64,000 nucleotides of DNA from Gammaproteobacteria bacterium. GTDB taxonomy: Bacteria > Pseudomonadota > Gammaproteobacteria > Chromatiales > Chromatiaceae. Both the position numbers and the translations under genes were made by a program. The stretch covers positions 1 through 64,000 of the forward strand of contig RZZN01000010.1 of assembly GCA_009929855.1 (NCBI GenBank), read 5' to 3'. How positions within the stretch are numbered: the first letter of the stretch is position 1; every line of letters begins with the position of its first letter. The notes under the pieces were generated by a model, which had not been told where the DNA came from, searched no databases, and worked only from the letters and a program-made list of their open reading frames with translations. Shown piece by piece: positions 35,685 to 47,027 of this stretch.

Positions 35685-37055
35685 CTAGCCCAATAGTCGG
35701 GAGAGGTCCAGATAGAAGACCAGTGTCATGAGGCCCGCCAGGATCACGAGCCCGATCTTCTGGCCCTGGAGCTGCGCGGCTTCGGAGAGTGGACTGCCCT
35801 TGACCCATTCGATCAGATAATAGAGCAGATGCCCGCCATCCAGGATGGGGATTGGTAGCAGATTGAGTATGCCGAGACTGATACTGACTATCGCCAGGAA
35901 TTTGACGAAGGCGTCGAAGCCGTAGCTGGCGGTGCGTCCAGCGGTCTCGGCGATGGTGATGGGTCCGCTGAGATTTTCGATCGAGGCTTGTCCGACGAGC
36001 ATGCGTCCGATCACCTTCAGCGTCATCACGCTCATCTCGAGCGTTTGGTCGGCGGCATGCCCGAGTGCCTCGATCGGCCCATATCGTATCTGCACCTGAT
36101 AGGCATCCATGAAATCATCCGGGATGTGCACGCCCGCCCCGATACGCCCGATCTCCTGTCCATCGACCAGGACCGCGCGTGGAGTGATCGGCAGGCTCAG
36201 ACGCGTGCCATCGGCGCGCTCGACCTCGACATCCAGGGCCATGCCAGGGCGCTCGCGCACTCGCTCGACCCAGTCCTGCCAAGTCGCGATCGGCTGGCCG
36301 TCGACCTGCAGGATGCGATCGCCGAATGCCAGACCGGCGCGCTCGGCCGCCTCGTCGGGCACCAGCTCACCGATCACGGCTGGTAGCATCGGCCGGCGTG
36401 GCGTCAAACCAAGCTGTCCGAGCACGTCCGGCCCCTCGGTCAGGGTCCGTAGATCATCGGCTGGAATCCAGCGATCGAGCTCGCTTCCCGACTCCTCGCG
36501 CACCCGCACCACGACCTCGCGCCCATCGAGCGCGCTGGCGATGAAGGCGACCAAAGCGGTGTCCCAGCTTCCGGCGGTACGCTCACCGATCGACAACAGC
36601 TCATCGCCGGGCTGGAAACCGGCTTGGGCGGCGATCGATTGTGGAGCGACCTCGCCGATGACCGGACGCAGACCGGTGTCGCCCGACACGAATACCGCCC
36701 AATAGGCGAGGATCGCGAACAAGAAATTCAGCGCCGGCCCGGCGGCGACGATCGCCGCGCGCTTCCAAAGCACTTGGCGGTTGAAGGCAAGGTGCAGCTG
36801 CTCGGGGGGGATGGCGACCTCGGCCTCGCGCTCGTCGAGCATCTTCACATACCCGCCGAGCGGGATGGCCGCGACCACGTATTCGGTGTCATCGGCCCGT
36901 CTTTGATAGCGCAGCAGGGGACGGCCAAAACCGATGGAGAAGCGCAGGACCTTGACGCCGAGTCGCTTGGCGACCCAGTAATGACCAAACTCGTGGACGG
37001 CGATGAGGATCGCCAGGGCGAGCACGAACCAACCGATTGTCAGCAGGATGTCCAT
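35685..37055 (-). CDS. rseP: Site-2 protease RseP
   Basis: Intramembrane zinc metalloprotease that cleaves anti-sigma factor RseA in the envelope stress response. 456 residues. HEFGH is in the first helix near residue 21, two PDZ domains occupy about 125-310, and the third ligand motif is NLLPIPILDGG near the C-terminus. The start at ATG 37055 lies 5 bp after the dxr stop. The open frame continues far upstream but only as a shadow of dxr. Confidence 0.95.
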   Translation of the reverse strand: MDILLTIGWFVLALAILIAVHEFGHYWVAKRLGVKVLRFSIGFGRPLLRYQRRADDTEYVVAAIPLGGYVKMLDEREAEVAIPPEQLHLAFNRQVLWKRAAIVAAGPALNFLFAILAYWAVFVSGDTGLRPVIGEVAPQSIAAQAGFQPGDELLSIGERTAGSWDTALVAFIASALDGREVVVRVREESGSELDRWIPADDLRTLTEGPDVLGQLGLTPRRPMLPAVIGELVPDEAAERAGLAFGDRILQVDGQPIATWQDWVERVRERPGMALDVEVERADGTRLSLPITPRAVLVDGQEIGRIGAGVHIPDDFMDAYQVQIRYGPIEALGHAADQTLEMSVMTLKVIGRMLVGQASIENLSGPITIAETAGRTASYGFDAFVKFLAIVSISLGILNLLPIPILDGGHLLYYLIEWVKGSPLSEAAQLQGQKIGLVILAGLMTLVFYLDLSRLLG

Positions 37056-37060
37056 AGCGC

Positions 37061-38248
37061 TCAATTGACCTGGCGACCGGTCATTTGTTCCGCATGCGCA
37101 CGGGCACGGCGGTCGACGTCGAGCAGGAAGTCCAGATCGCACCCCTCGACCGACTCGATCGGCAGGGTCGCGAGTGTCTGATCGACGATCGCGGCGATCC
37201 CGGGAAAGTCGATCCGCCGCTCGAGGAAGGCGGCCACCGCCACCTCGTTGGCGGCATTGAGGATCGCCGGCGCCGTGCCACCCTGCCGCGCGGCCTGAAA
37301 GGCCAGGTCGAGACAGGGGAAACGTGCCAGATCCGGCGCCTCGAAATCCAAACGCCCGACCTGGAACAGATCGAGCGCGGTCACGCCCGCGGCCAGGCGC
37401 CGTGGCCAGCCGAGTGCATGCGCGATCGGGGTGCGCATGTCGGGGTTGCCGAGCTGGGCCAGCACCGAGCCGTCCTGGTACTGCACCAATGAATGGATCA
37501 CACTCTGTGGGTGCACGACCACCTGCACGCGGCTGGTATCCGTGCCGAACAACCAGCAGGCCTCGATGACCTCCAGCCCTTTGTTCATCATGGTGGCCGA
37601 ATCCACCGAGATCTTGCGTCCCATCGCCCAAGTCGGATGGGCACAGGCTTGCTCCGGGGTCACCGCCGCCAGCTGCTCCGCCGGCCATTGGCGAAATGGC
37701 CCGCCCGAGGCGGTCAGGAGGATGCGCTCCACGCCGACGCTCGGCAGGCCCTCGCCGAAATTGGGCGGCAGACACTGGAAGATGGCATTGTGCTCACTGT
37801 CGATCGGCAGGATCTCGGCGCCGCTCTGCGCGAGCGCCTCCATGAGCAAGGCGCCGGCCACGACCAGAGCCTCCTTGTTGGCAAGGAGCAGACGCTTGCC
37901 CGCGCGCGCGGCCGCCAGCACTGGTGGCAAACCAGCGGCACCCACGATCGCCGCCATCACGTACTGGGTCTCGGGCATGGCCGCGACCTGCTCGAGCCCA
38001 GCCACGCCAGACCAGATCTGTGGCGGGTCCGGCATGTCGGCGAGTCGCTCGGCCAAGGCGCGCGCAGCCGCGGGATCGACCATCACCGCGACCCGCGGAT
38101 GATGCAGACGACATTGCTCGGCCAGCCGCTCACTGTCACGGTTCGCTGTCAAGGCAACGACTCGAAAGCGATCGCGGTGACGCGCGAGGACATCCAGGGT
38201 GCTCACACCGACCGAGCCGGTCGAGCCGAGTACGGTGACGCCGATCAC
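37061..38248 (-). CDS. dxr: 1-deoxy-D-xylulose 5-phosphate reductoisomerase
   Basis: Second enzyme of the MEP isoprenoid pathway, NADPH-dependent, 395 residues. The nucleotide motif LGSTGSVG is at the N-terminus. Metal/substrate residues are in [12 protein letters not shown], and [13 protein letters not shown] is typical. GTG 38248 was chosen because AGGAG lies 8 bases upstream and the length matches E. coli (398). IspH of the same pathway is encoded at 49946. Confidence 0.95.
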   Translation of the reverse strand: MIGVTVLGSTGSVGVSTLDVLARHRDRFRVVALTANRDSERLAEQCRLHHPRVAVMVDPAAARALAERLADMPDPPQIWSGVAGLEQVAAMPETQYVMAAIVGAAGLPPVLAAARAGKRLLLANKEALVVAGALLMEALAQSGAEILPIDSEHNAIFQCLPPNFGEGLPSVGVERILLTASGGPFRQWPAEQLAAVTPEQACAHPTWAMGRKISVDSATMMNKGLEVIEACWLFGTDTSRVQVVVHPQSVIHSLVQYQDGSVLAQLGNPDMRTPIAHALGWPRRLAAGVTALDLFQVGRLDFEAPDLARFPCLDLAFQAARQGGTAPAILNAANEVAVAAFLERRIDFPGIAAIVDQTLATLPIESVEGCDLDFLLDVDRRARAHAEQMTGRQVN

Positions 38249-38349
38249 GCTGTCTCTCCTCTTGATTGTATCCAGTTGAATCCAGGCCCTTCCGGTCGGA
38301 GTCGGATCAGCCCGGACCATCCGCGGCGATCCCACGAGCGACGTGAGGA

Positions 38350-39180
38350 CTATGCCAGCACCCAGGCCATGGCGAGTGCGAACACGGGTGCGGCGGCGGT
38401 GAGACTGTCGATGCGGTCGAGCATGCCGCCATGGCCAGGCAGGAGTCGCCCCGAGTCCTTGAGTCCACGCTCACGCTTGAGGAGACTCTCATAGAGATCC
38501 CCCACCACCGAGATGGCGACCGTGAGCATGCAGACGAACAGGATCGCCAGGGTCCAGACGAGGCTGGCGTCCTGGAGCCAGGCGAAGATGAGGCCACAGA
38601 TGGCACCACCGGCGAGCGCCCCATAAACGCCGACCCAGGTCTTGCCTGGACTCAAGCGCGGAGCGAGCTTGGCACGCCCCGCTCCCCAGGCACGTCCGAC
38701 GAAATAGGCCATCGAATCGGCGGTCCAGATCAGCAGCATCAGGAACAGCAGCAGCCAGGAGCCGATCGGCGAGTGCGCATGCAGCACGACGATCGCCACC
38801 CAGGGGCCGACCAGGACCAGGCCACCGATCGCCAGCAGGTCCAGACGCCACCCATGGCGGACCTCCACCTGCTGGATCCGAGGCAGGCGCACGGCCTGGA
38901 CACCCCACCAGAGCAGACAGAGTCCAAGCAGCCAGGGTTGCCACTCGGGCCATGACCAGAAGAGGAGCATGACCAGCCCGAGCAGCGCCAGATAGGCGAT
39001 CCGCCCCGGTCGACTCGTGATCCCGGCCAGGACACACCATTCCCAGGCCGCGAGCAAGAAGACTACCGCCATGCCGATGGCCAGCAGCGGGGTGGGCAGG
39101 AGGAGGATCGCGGCGATGACCAGCGGTGTCAGGATCAGCGCGGTCACGACACGGCGGCGCACATCGTTGGCGGCGGCCAT
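38350..39180 (-). CDS. cdsA: Phosphatidate cytidylyltransferase
   Basis: Integral membrane enzyme that makes CDP-diacylglycerol for phospholipid synthesis. About seven transmembrane helices; the C-terminal signature [25 protein letters not shown] is clear (given here in two overlapping parts: [18 protein letters not shown] and GGMLDRIDS). ATG 39180 overlaps the uppS stop. Confidence 0.95.
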   Translation of the reverse strand: MAAANDVRRRVVTALILTPLVIAAILLLPTPLLAIGMAVVFLLAAWEWCVLAGITSRPGRIAYLALLGLVMLLFWSWPEWQPWLLGLCLLWWGVQAVRLPRIQQVEVRHGWRLDLLAIGGLVLVGPWVAIVVLHAHSPIGSWLLLFLMLLIWTADSMAYFVGRAWGAGRAKLAPRLSPGKTWVGVYGALAGGAICGLIFAWLQDASLVWTLAILFVCMLTVAISVVGDLYESLLKRERGLKDSGRLLPGHGGMLDRIDSLTAAAPVFALAMAWVLA

Positions 39181-39983
39181 CACCTCAACTCCCCCTCCAG
39201 TGGATCCGCGATCGACTCCGGGTGAGTCGTCTCGATCTGCTCGCTGATCTGTCCAAAGCGCCGTTGGCGCCGAGCGAAATCACTGATCGCGCATCGATAG
39301 GCGGCGGCATCGAAATCGGGCCAGAGGATCTCGGTGAAATAGAGCTCGGCATAGGCCGATTGCCAGAGCACGAAATTGCTCAGGCGCTGCTCGCCGCCGG
39401 TGCGGATGAAAAGATCCGGTTCGGGCAGGTCCGGGAAGGACAGCCGGGAGGCGACCGTTCGCTCATCGATCATTTCCGGGTCGAGGATGCCGGCACGGAC
39501 ATCGTCGGCCAGTCGGCGCGCCGCCTGCATCATGTCCCAGCGCCCGCCGTAATTGGCCGCGACTTGGAGATGCAAGGCCCGATTGTCGGCGGTGAGATCC
39601 TCGGCCTCGATGATCCGGCGCTGCAGCTTGTCGGGGAAGGCGGTGCGATCGCCGATGATGCGCAGACGCACGCCGTTCTCGTGCAGACGACGCACCTCGC
39701 CGCGCAGCGCGCTCATGAACAACTCCAAGAGGATGTTGACCTCGGAGCGCGGACGCCGCCAATTCTCACTGCTGAAGGCGAACAGCGTGAGTGTCCCGAC
39801 ACCAAGGCGGATACTCTCCTCGACGACCACACGTACCGTCTTGACACCTTCACGATGCCCAGCCGTGCGCGGACGACCGCGTTGCTTCGCCCAGCGACCA
39901 TTGCCGTCCATGATGATCGCGACGTGCCGAGGCACGGACGCTTCGGCCTCGTCCATGCCGGCCATGGACATTGCATTCTCCAC
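39180..39983 (-). CDS. uppS: Undecaprenyl diphosphate synthase
   Basis: cis-prenyltransferase that builds the C55 lipid carrier for peptidoglycan and LPS. MDGNGRWAKQRG near residue 25 contains the catalytic Asp26. The C-terminal RTGGEQRLSNFVLWQSAYAE region binds isopentenyl diphosphate. The exact start among ATG 39983 and ATG 39971 is open. Confidence 0.95.
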   Translation of the reverse strand: MENAMSMAGMDEAEASVPRHVAIIMDGNGRWAKQRGRPRTAGHREGVKTVRVVVEESIRLGVGTLTLFAFSSENWRRPRSEVNILLELFMSALRGEVRRLHENGVRLRIIGDRTAFPDKLQRRIIEAEDLTADNRALHLQVAANYGGRWDMMQAARRLADDVRAGILDPEMIDERTVASRLSFPDLPEPDLFIRTGGEQRLSNFVLWQSAYAELYFTEILWPDFDAAAYRCAISDFARRQRRFGQISEQIETTHPESIADPLEGELR

Positions 39984-40024
39984 CTTGGTGCTGCCAGTGA
40001 ACTTGTACAGAGGTGCGAATAGGA

Positions 40025-40582
40025 TCAGATCGACATCAAGTCGCTTTCTTTGTCGGCCAGCACCACATCGACCTCCTTGACGTACTGGTCGGTGAGCTTT
40101 TGCACCAACTCCTGACCCCGTCGCTCATCGTCTTCCGAGATCATCTTGTCCTTGACCATCTCCTTGAGCGAATGATTGGCGTCGCGGCGGATGTTGCGCA
40201 CCGCCACCCGGGTCTGCTCGGCCTCGTTGCGCGCGACCTTGATGAGGTCGCGCCGCCGCTCCTCGGTCAATGGCGGCATGGGCACCCGAATCACGGTACC
40301 CGCGGTATTGGGGTTGAGGCCCAAGTCGGACTGCATGATGGCCTTCTCGACCGCCTGCACCATGTTGCGCTCCCAGGGCGTCACCGCCAACGTCCGCGCG
40401 TCCTCCGCGTTGACATTGGCCACCTGGCGGATCGGCACTTCCTGTCCGTAGTAGTTCACCATGACGTGGTCGAGCAGCGACGGATGTGCCCGTCCGGTGC
40501 GGATCTTCGCCAGCTCGTGAGTCAGCGCCTCCACGCTCTTGGCCATTCTGTCGGCCGCATCCTTCTTGATGTCGTCGATCAT
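40025..40582 (-). CDS. frr: Ribosome recycling factor
   Basis: 185 residues, the canonical length. It splits the post-termination ribosome with EF-G. The sequence [20 protein letters not shown] and [19 protein letters not shown] is typical. ATG 40582 lies just after the pyrH stop; a longer frame upstream overlaps pyrH and is rejected. Confidence 0.97.
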   Translation of the reverse strand: MIDDIKKDAADRMAKSVEALTHELAKIRTGRAHPSLLDHVMVNYYGQEVPIRQVANVNAEDARTLAVTPWERNMVQAVEKAIMQSDLGLNPNTAGTVIRVPMPPLTEERRRDLIKVARNEAEQTRVAVRNIRRDANHSLKEMVKDKMISEDDERRGQELVQKLTDQYVKEVDVVLADKESDLMSI

Positions 40583-40583
40583 G

Positions 40584-41306
40584 TCAGTGTCCACTCGTGA
40601 CCAGCGAGCCGACCTCTTCGCCGCGCGCCAATCGCAGCAAGGAGCCGGGCTGGTTGATATTGATGACTCGCAATGGCATGCCATGGTCGCGACAGAGCAC
40701 GATGGCCGTCGTGTCCATGACCTGCAATCCCTCGGCAAGGGCCCGCTCATAGGTGAGGCGCGCATAGAAGACGGCTGCCGGATCGCGCAGCGGATCGGCC
40801 GAGTAGATGCCGTCGACCTTGGTCGCCTTGACCAGGAGCTCCGCGCCCACCTCGATGGCCCGGAGACTGGCCGCCGAGTCGGTCGTGAAGAATGGATTCC
40901 CGGTCCCGGCGGCGAGCACCATCACCTGGCCTTGATCGAGTCCACGAACCGCCGCGTGCCGGTCGAAGCCCTCACAGATCTGCGCGATCCTCAAGGCCGA
41001 CATGACACGCGCATCCACCCCGAGACGCGCCAGCGCATCCTGCATCGCCAGCGCGTTCATCACCGTGGCCAGCATCCCCATCTGATCCGCCGTCACCCGA
41101 TCCATCCCGCGCGCGGCGAGTCCGGCCCCACGGAACAGGTTGCCACCGCCGATGACCAGGGCGACCTGCACGCCGAGCTGATTGAGATCACGAACGTCCC
41201 CGGCATACTGCTCCAGGATCTCTGGATCGATGCCCGCGGAACCCGCGCCGCTCAGGGCCTCGCCGCTGAGCTTGAGCAGGATGCGTCGATAGGCTGGCGC
41301 GGTCAT
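40584..41306 (-). CDS. pyrH: Uridylate kinase
   Basis: 240-residue amino acid kinase-family enzyme that phosphorylates [12 protein letters not shown] at the N-terminus, GGGNLFRG and the C-terminal [16 protein letters not shown] motif are diagnostic. Placed between tsf and frr, the usual order. Confidence 0.97.
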   Translation of the reverse strand: MTAPAYRRILLKLSGEALSGAGSAGIDPEILEQYAGDVRDLNQLGVQVALVIGGGNLFRGAGLAARGMDRVTADQMGMLATVMNALAMQDALARLGVDARVMSALRIAQICEGFDRHAAVRGLDQGQVMVLAAGTGNPFFTTDSAASLRAIEVGAELLVKATKVDGIYSADPLRDPAAVFYARLTYERALAEGLQVMDTTAIVLCRDHGMPLRVININQPGSLLRLARGEEVGSLVTSGH

Positions 41307-41368
41307 CGGGGCCTCTCCTCCTCGGGACTCGGTTGGTTCAAACGGGTGACGAAGGGCACGCCCGGTCG

Positions 41369-42256
41369 TCAGCCGCCGCGCACCTGCGCCATCACCTCCT
41401 CGGCGAAATTCTCGGTCTTCTTCTCGATGCCCTCACCGACCTCGATGCGCACGAAGCCGTGGACCTTGGCCCCCGCCCCGTCGAGCAGCTTCGCCACCGA
41501 CATGTCCGGATCCTTGACGAAGGGCTGCCCGAGCAAGGTCACCTCTTCCAGGAACTTGCGCACCCGGCCGTCGATGATCTTGTCCACGATCGCCTCGGGC
41601 TTGCCACTATCGAGCGCCTGCGCCTTGAAGATCTCGCGCTCCTTGGCCATCGTCTCGGCCGGCACCTCATCGGCATTCACGCACAGCGGGCGGCTCGCGG
41701 CGACATGCATCGCCAGATCGCGCCCAAGGCCCTCATCGCCGCCGCTCATCTCCACGACCACACCGATGCGCAGACCGTGACGATAACTGTAGAGCTGCCC
41801 CGCGGTCGGCGCGAGCCGCACCAGTCGTCTGACCTGGATGTTCTCGCCGATCTTCGCGATCAGGGCCTGACGCGCCATCTCCACGGTGGTGGCTGGGTCA
41901 GTCACCAGCGGGGCCTCGGCCAGGGTCGCGACATCGGTCATGGCGCCGTCCAGCGCCGTGGTCGCGACCGCCTTGGCAAAGGCCTGGAAGTTGGCATCCT
42001 TGGCGACGAAATCGGTCTCGCAATTGATCTCGACCAGGACCCCGCGCCGTGCGTCGGGGGTGATCTCGATCATGACGACGCCTTCGGCGGCGATGCGCCC
42101 CGACTTCTTCGCCGCGGTCGCCTGCCCGGCCTTGCGCATGGCGTCGATCGCGGCCTCGATGTCCCCACCCGACTCGACCAGCGCCTTCTTGCACTCCATC
42201 ATCCCGGCGCCAGTGCGCTCACGCAGCTCCTTGACCAATGCCGCTGAAATCGTCAT
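41369..42256 (-). CDS. tsf: Elongation factor Ts
   Basis: 295 residues. Guanine exchange factor for EF-Tu. The N-terminal UBA-like domain [20 protein letters not shown] and the TDFVAKD motif that inserts into EF-Tu are intact. ATG 42256 has AAGGAAA upstream. Confidence 0.97.
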   Translation of the reverse strand: MTISAALVKELRERTGAGMMECKKALVESGGDIEAAIDAMRKAGQATAAKKSGRIAAEGVVMIEITPDARRGVLVEINCETDFVAKDANFQAFAKAVATTALDGAMTDVATLAEAPLVTDPATTVEMARQALIAKIGENIQVRRLVRLAPTAGQLYSYRHGLRIGVVVEMSGGDEGLGRDLAMHVAASRPLCVNADEVPAETMAKEREIFKAQALDSGKPEAIVDKIIDGRVRKFLEEVTLLGQPFVKDPDMSVAKLLDGAGAKVHGFVRIEVGEGIEKKTENFAEEVMAQVRGG

Positions 42257-42271
42257 GAACTTGGTTTCCTT

Positions 42272-42287
42272 CGCCCCTGGCGGGGCG
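42272..42287 (-). terminator. Hairpin between rpsB and tsf
   Basis: CGCCCC-GCCA-GGGGCG on the minus strand, a perfect 6-bp stem just upstream of the tsf ribosome binding site. In E. coli the same junction holds an attenuating terminator, so this may tune tsf relative to rpsB. Confidence 0.45.
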
Positions 42288-42391
42288 CGCTTGAGTTGGT
42301 TTTCGATCGCCGGCGGATCCGCCATCAGGGCGGCCACCGCGCGCAAGAGGTTCGCTGCCCGGCGCGCGGCGCCGGGTCACTTCAGCGTGTC

Positions 42392-43153
42392 CTATGCGGT
42401 TTCGGACACCGCGGCCTCGACGGCCGCCGCCTCGGCGATCGGCATCTCGTCGCGACCGACCATCGCCGCGGCCGTGCGCCGCCCGTCGAGGATGGCGTCG
42501 GCGGCGCCTCTGATGTAGAGCTGAACGGCTCGGATGGCATCGTCGTTGCCGGGGATCACATAATCGACCCGACTGGGGTCGTTGTTGGTATCCACGACAC
42601 CCACCACCGGGATACCCAGCTTGTTGGCCTCGCTGACGGCGATCTTTTCATGGCCGACATCGATCACGAACATGGCATCGGGCAGTCCGTCCATGTCCTT
42701 GATGCCGCCCAGGCTCTGCTCGAGCTTCTCGCGCTCGCGCGCGAGTCCCAGCGCCTCCTTCTTGTTGAAGCGCTCGATGGAACCATCCTCGAACATCGCC
42801 TCGAGCTCCTTCAGACGCTTGATCGATTGGCGGATCGTCTTGAAGTTGGTCAGCATGCCGCCGAGCCAACGATGATTGACGAAGGGCATCGCGCAGCGCT
42901 GGGCCTCCTCGCGGATGGCCTCACGCGCCGCCCGCTTGGTCCCGACGAACAGGATGCGACCCCCATTGGCCGCCAGCGTCCCCATGAAATTGACCGCATC
43001 CTGATAGAGCGGGAGGGTCTTTTCCAGGTTGACGATATGGATCTTGTTGCGCTGGCCGAAGATGAAGGCACCCATCTTCGGATTCCAATAACGGGTCTGA
43101 TGGCCGAAATGGACACCAGCCTCCAACATTTGACGCATCGAAACTGCGCTCAT
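42392..43153 (-). CDS. rpsB: 30S ribosomal protein S2
   Basis: 253 residues starting [21 protein letters not shown], the standard S2 N-terminus; the Ala/Glu-rich C-terminal tail is normal. It heads the long minus-strand cluster that ends at rnhB. Confidence 0.98.
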   Translation of the reverse strand: MSAVSMRQMLEAGVHFGHQTRYWNPKMGAFIFGQRNKIHIVNLEKTLPLYQDAVNFMGTLAANGGRILFVGTKRAAREAIREEAQRCAMPFVNHRWLGGMLTNFKTIRQSIKRLKELEAMFEDGSIERFNKKEALGLAREREKLEQSLGGIKDMDGLPDAMFVIDVGHEKIAVSEANKLGIPVVGVVDTNNDPSRVDYVIPGNDDAIRAVQLYIRGAADAILDGRRTAAAMVGRDEMPIAEAAAVEAAVSETA

Positions 43154-43495
43154 CTTGATCTACCTTAACTTGCTCGGGTTGAGCCTCCACGCGCCCCGGA
43201 GCGCAACCTCGGCGAGGAGGCACCCAGCGACCGGTATCGACACGTGTGTGGACGTTCACCGGAGCCGCGACATTGCACGGACCGGCATGGCATCGGGATG
43301 CGGGAGAGCCCGCACGAGGCGGCGACTTCCGATCGATCGACGACTTCCCAACAGGGCGTCGTCGAGTGCGCGCGAAGGACGTCTCGGATATCCCAGCAAC
43401 CGTGCGAAAAACCTTGGTATTCCAGGTCAATCGCACGCCGCGCGGCCCCCCGCCGGGGCGAGGACGTATGCTGGTTTGCGGCCGCGCGCGAGCTT

Positions 43496-43524
43496 TTATA
43501 ACATAGGCTGTTATGCACGGGCAA
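43496..43524 (-). promoter_or_regulatory. Sigma-70 promoter for rpsB operon
   Basis: Read on the minus strand: -35 TTGCCC (43524-43519), a 17-bp spacer, -10 TTATAA (43501-43496). Transcripts would carry a leader of about 340 nt before rpsB, long enough for S2 autoregulation. No gene is seen in 43154-43581. The map promoter must lie in the same interval, but I could not place it. Confidence 0.6.
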
Positions 43525-43581
43525 TTACACTAAAGGTTTCCAGCGAGATCGGAGTCCGATGACTAGACAGCAGCAGACGCG

Positions 43582-44364
43582 ATGAGTGTGCCGATCAAGA
43601 CGCCAGAGGCGATCGAGAAGATGCGCGTGGCGGGCCGCTTGGCCGCAGACGTCCTCGACATGATCGCACACTATGTCGAGCCCGGAATCACCACGGAGGA
43701 GCTCGATCGGATCTGTCACGACTACATCACGCGTGAACAGCGAGCCATCCCCGCCCCGCTCAACTATCGGGGGTTTCCCAAGTCGATCTGTACCTCGGTC
43801 AACCACCAGGTCTGTCATGGGATCCCCACCAACAAGCGGCTCAAGAAGGGCGACATCATCAACATCGACGTGACCGTCATCAAGGACGGTTATCACGGCG
43901 ATACCAGCAAGATGTTCTTCATCGGCGAGCCCACCATCCTCGCCCGCCGACTCGTGAACATCACCCAGCAGGCCATGCGACTGGGCATCGCCCAAGTCCG
44001 GCCGGGCGCGACGCTCGGTGACATCGGGTTCGCCATCCAGCAGTATGTCGAATCCCAGTCCTGCTCGGTGGTGCGCGAGTACTGTGGTCACGGTATCGGT
44101 CAGGCCTTTCACGAAGAGCCCCAGGTGCTGCACTATGGCAAGCCCGGCGAGGGTCTGAGATTGGCGCCCGGCATGTGCTTCACCATCGAGCCGATGGTCA
44201 ACGCCGGCAAGCGCTTCATCAAGCTCCTGCCCGACGGGTGGACGGTGGTGACGAAGGATCGCAGCCTCTCGGCCCAGTGGGAGCACACGGTACTCGTCAC
44301 CCCGGACGGGCACGAGGTCCTCACCCTCCGCGCCGAGGAGCGCGAGGATAGCGCCAAGGTATGA
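43582..44364 (+). CDS. map: Methionine aminopeptidase type I
   Basis: 260 residues. Removes N-terminal Met from new proteins. Metal ligands are in NIDVTVIKDGYHGDTS, YCGHGIGQAFHEEP, FTIEPM and QWEHTVLV. Divergent from rpsB, as in many gammaproteobacteria; its stop overlaps the glnD start (ATGA). Confidence 0.97.
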   Translation: MSVPIKTPEAIEKMRVAGRLAADVLDMIAHYVEPGITTEELDRICHDYITREQRAIPAPLNYRGFPKSICTSVNHQVCHGIPTNKRLKKGDIINIDVTVIKDGYHGDTSKMFFIGEPTILARRLVNITQQAMRLGIAQVRPGATLGDIGFAIQQYVESQSCSVVREYCGHGIGQAFHEEPQVLHYGKPGEGLRLAPGMCFTIEPMVNAGKRFIKLLPDGWTVVTKDRSLSAQWEHTVLVTPDGHEVLTLRAEEREDSAKV

Positions 44365-47027
44365 GCGCCCCGCCGCGCCCAGCCGATCCCAGCCCAATCC
44401 ACATCGCGACCATGCCCGCAACGCCGTGCACCAGCAAGCTCTCGCTCTGGAAGCAGCGACTGAAGGCAGGTCGCGCCGAGCTCTTCGAGCGCTATGACCA
44501 GGGCGCGCCGATCGCCGATCTGGTGCTGGCACGCAGCCAACTGATCGATACCGTGCTCAGCGAGGTCTGGGACCGATTCCTTGGCGACACCGCCGACGCC
44601 GCGCTGGTCGCGGTGGGGGGCTACGGCCGGCAAGAGCTTCATCCCGCCTCTGACATCGACATCCTCATCATCGTCGAGCCCGCGGCCGACGCAGCACTCG
44701 CTCCGGCCTTGGAGCAGTTGGTCACCACCCTCTGGGACATCGGTCTCGATGTCGGTCACAGCGTGCGCACGCCACCGGAGTGTGCCCGCGAGGCGGCGGG
44801 CGATGTGACTGTGATGACCAATCTACTGGAGGCCCGCTTGCTGCGCGGCAGCCGCGCGCTCTGCCAGGCCATGCGCGAAGCCACCGCGCCCGAGCGGTTC
44901 TGGGACAGCGCGCACTTCTTCGCCGCCAAGACCAGCGAGCAACGTGCCCGCTGGCAGAAATACGGTGGCACCGCCTACAACCTCGAGCCGAACATCAAGG
45001 AGAATCCCGGGGGATTGCGCGACATTCAGATGATCGGCTGGGTGGCCAAACGTCATTTCGGCGCCGATACACTGCATGAGCTGGTCGGTCATGGGTTTCT
45101 CACCGAATCCGAATATCAGACACTGATCGCCGGACAGACACTCCTGTGGCGGATCCGCTTCTCGCTGCATCGCCTGGCCGGGCGACGCGAGGATCGACTG
45201 CTGTTCGACTATCAGCGCACGCTGGCCCAGCAATTCGGTTTCGAGGACGGGGGGAACAACCTCGCGGTCGAGCAGCTCATGCAGCAGTATTATCGCACCG
45301 TGCAGGAGCTCAACCGTCTCAACGAGATGCTGCTGCAGCTGTTTCGCGAGGCGATCCTGCTGCATGATGCGATCGGACCGCCGGTGCCGATCAACCGCCG
45401 CTTCCAAGCGCGCAGCGGCTATCTCGAGGTGACCGCGCCGACGGTCTTCCAGCGCTGGCCGATCGCGCTGCTCGAGCTCTTCCATGTCTTGCAGGTCCAC
45501 CCACAGCTCGATGGCGTGCGCGCCAGCACCATCCGTCTGATCCGAGAGAACCGCCACCGCATCGATGACGACTTTCGCGCCGACCTGCGCGCGCGCAGTC
45601 TCTTCATGGAGATCCTGCGTCATCCCAGCGGACTGAGCCAGGCGCTGCGGCGGATGAACCGCTACGGGATCCTGGCCGCCTACATCCCGGTCTTCGCCAA
45701 CATCGTCGGACGGATGCAATACGACCTCTTGCATGTCTACACGGTCGACGAGCATACCCTGTGCCTACTGCGCAACCTGCGCCGCTTCACCATCCCCGAG
45801 CACGACGACGAGTTTCCGCTCTGCAGCGCCATCGCCCGGCGCATCCCCAAGTTGGAGCTCTTGTATCTTGCCGGCTTGTTCCATGATATCGCCAAGGGTC
45901 GCGGTGGTGATCACTCGGTTCTTGGCGCGCGCGATGCCTGGGATTTCTGCCAGCTCCATGGTCTGCCCGAGTTCGATAGCCGGCTGGTGGCCTGGCTGGT
46001 CGGCAAGCACTTGCTGATGTCCATGACCGCGCAGCGCAAGGACATTCGCGATCCCGAGGTCATCCAGGCCTTCGCCGAGATCGTCGGCGACCCGACCCGG
46101 CTGGACTATCTTTACCTGCTGACGGTGGCGGACGTGCGCGCGACCAATCCGGACCGCTGGAACGGCTTCAAGGACGCACTGCTGCGCGACCTCTACCATG
46201 GCACGCGTCGGGCCCTGCTGCGCGGACTCGAGAATCCGGAAGCCCAGGATGATCTGATCCGGCAGAAACGTGCCGAGGCACAGCGACTAGTGACCCGCTA
46301 TGGTGGTGATCCCGACGCCTGCGATCGACTCTGGTCACGGTTCAGCCAGGATCTGTTCCTGCACAACTCGCCGGACGAGATCGCTTGGCAAGCCCGCCAG
46401 ATCCAGGCACGCGAGCCCTCGCAGCAACCACTCGTGTCCATTCGTCCGGTGACCGCACGCGGTGGAACCGAGATCTTCATCTATACCGGCGATCGCCAGG
46501 ACCTCTTCGCACGCACCACGGCACTCCTCGACCAGATGCATCTGAGCATCATGGATGCGCGGATCATGACCACCGATGACGGCATGGCGGTGAGCACCTA
46601 CCAGGTCCTGGACCAGGACGGCAATCCGGTGGATGATCCGATCCGCATGGAGGAGATTCGCGCGGGATTGTGCGCGAACCTGGCGGAGGATACGCGCCGC
46701 GGCATTCAGGTGGTCCGCACCATGCCGCGCCGCCTCCGCTACTTCCCGATCGAGACGCGTGTGAGCTTCGCCATCGACGAGCCGAACCGGCGCACCATCA
46801 TGCGCCTGACGACACTCGACCGGCCTGGACTGCTGGCCGAGGTCGGGGCCGTCTTCGAGGAATGCGGCATCCGTCTGCAGAACGCCAAGATCGCGACGGT
46901 CGGCGCCGAGGTCGACGATGTCTTTTTCATCACAGACGAGGATGACACTCCCATCACCTGCGAAACGGCGCTGACCTGTCTCAGACGCGAGATCCACAAT
47001 CGATTGGAAGGACATGAGCCATCTTGA
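44361..47027 (+). CDS. glnD: [Protein-PII] uridylyltransferase/uridylyl-removing enzyme
   Basis: 888-residue nitrogen sensor that uridylylates PII proteins when glutamine is low and removes UMP when high. The nucleotidyltransferase motif is GGYGRQELHPASDIDILI (about 90-107). The HD domain contains LFHDIAKGRGGDHS (about 505-518). Two ACT domains occupy the C-terminal about 180 residues and bind glutamine. The frame starts at ATG 44361, and ATG 44412 is an alternative. Confidence 0.96.
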   Translation: MSAPPRPADPSPIHIATMPATPCTSKLSLWKQRLKAGRAELFERYDQGAPIADLVLARSQLIDTVLSEVWDRFLGDTADAALVAVGGYGRQELHPASDIDILIIVEPAADAALAPALEQLVTTLWDIGLDVGHSVRTPPECAREAAGDVTVMTNLLEARLLRGSRALCQAMREATAPERFWDSAHFFAAKTSEQRARWQKYGGTAYNLEPNIKENPGGLRDIQMIGWVAKRHFGADTLHELVGHGFLTESEYQTLIAGQTLLWRIRFSLHRLAGRREDRLLFDYQRTLAQQFGFEDGGNNLAVEQLMQQYYRTVQELNRLNEMLLQLFREAILLHDAIGPPVPINRRFQARSGYLEVTAPTVFQRWPIALLELFHVLQVHPQLDGVRASTIRLIRENRHRIDDDFRADLRARSLFMEILRHPSGLSQALRRMNRYGILAAYIPVFANIVGRMQYDLLHVYTVDEHTLCLLRNLRRFTIPEHDDEFPLCSAIARRIPKLELLYLAGLFHDIAKGRGGDHSVLGARDAWDFCQLHGLPEFDSRLVAWLVGKHLLMSMTAQRKDIRDPEVIQAFAEIVGDPTRLDYLYLLTVADVRATNPDRWNGFKDALLRDLYHGTRRALLRGLENPEAQDDLIRQKRAEAQRLVTRYGGDPDACDRLWSRFSQDLFLHNSPDEIAWQARQIQAREPSQQPLVSIRPVTARGGTEIFIYTGDRQDLFARTTALLDQMHLSIMDARIMTTDDGMAVSTYQVLDQDGNPVDDPIRMEEIRAGLCANLAEDTRRGIQVVRTMPRRLRYFPIETRVSFAIDEPNRRTIMRLTTLDRPGLLAEVGAVFEECGIRLQNAKIATVGAEVDDVFFITDEDDTPITCETALTCLRREIHNRLEGHEPS

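Noticed and set aside
37056..37775. N-terminal extension of the rseP frame
   Set aside because: It overlaps dxr in another frame; RseP starts with its first helix at ATG 37055.
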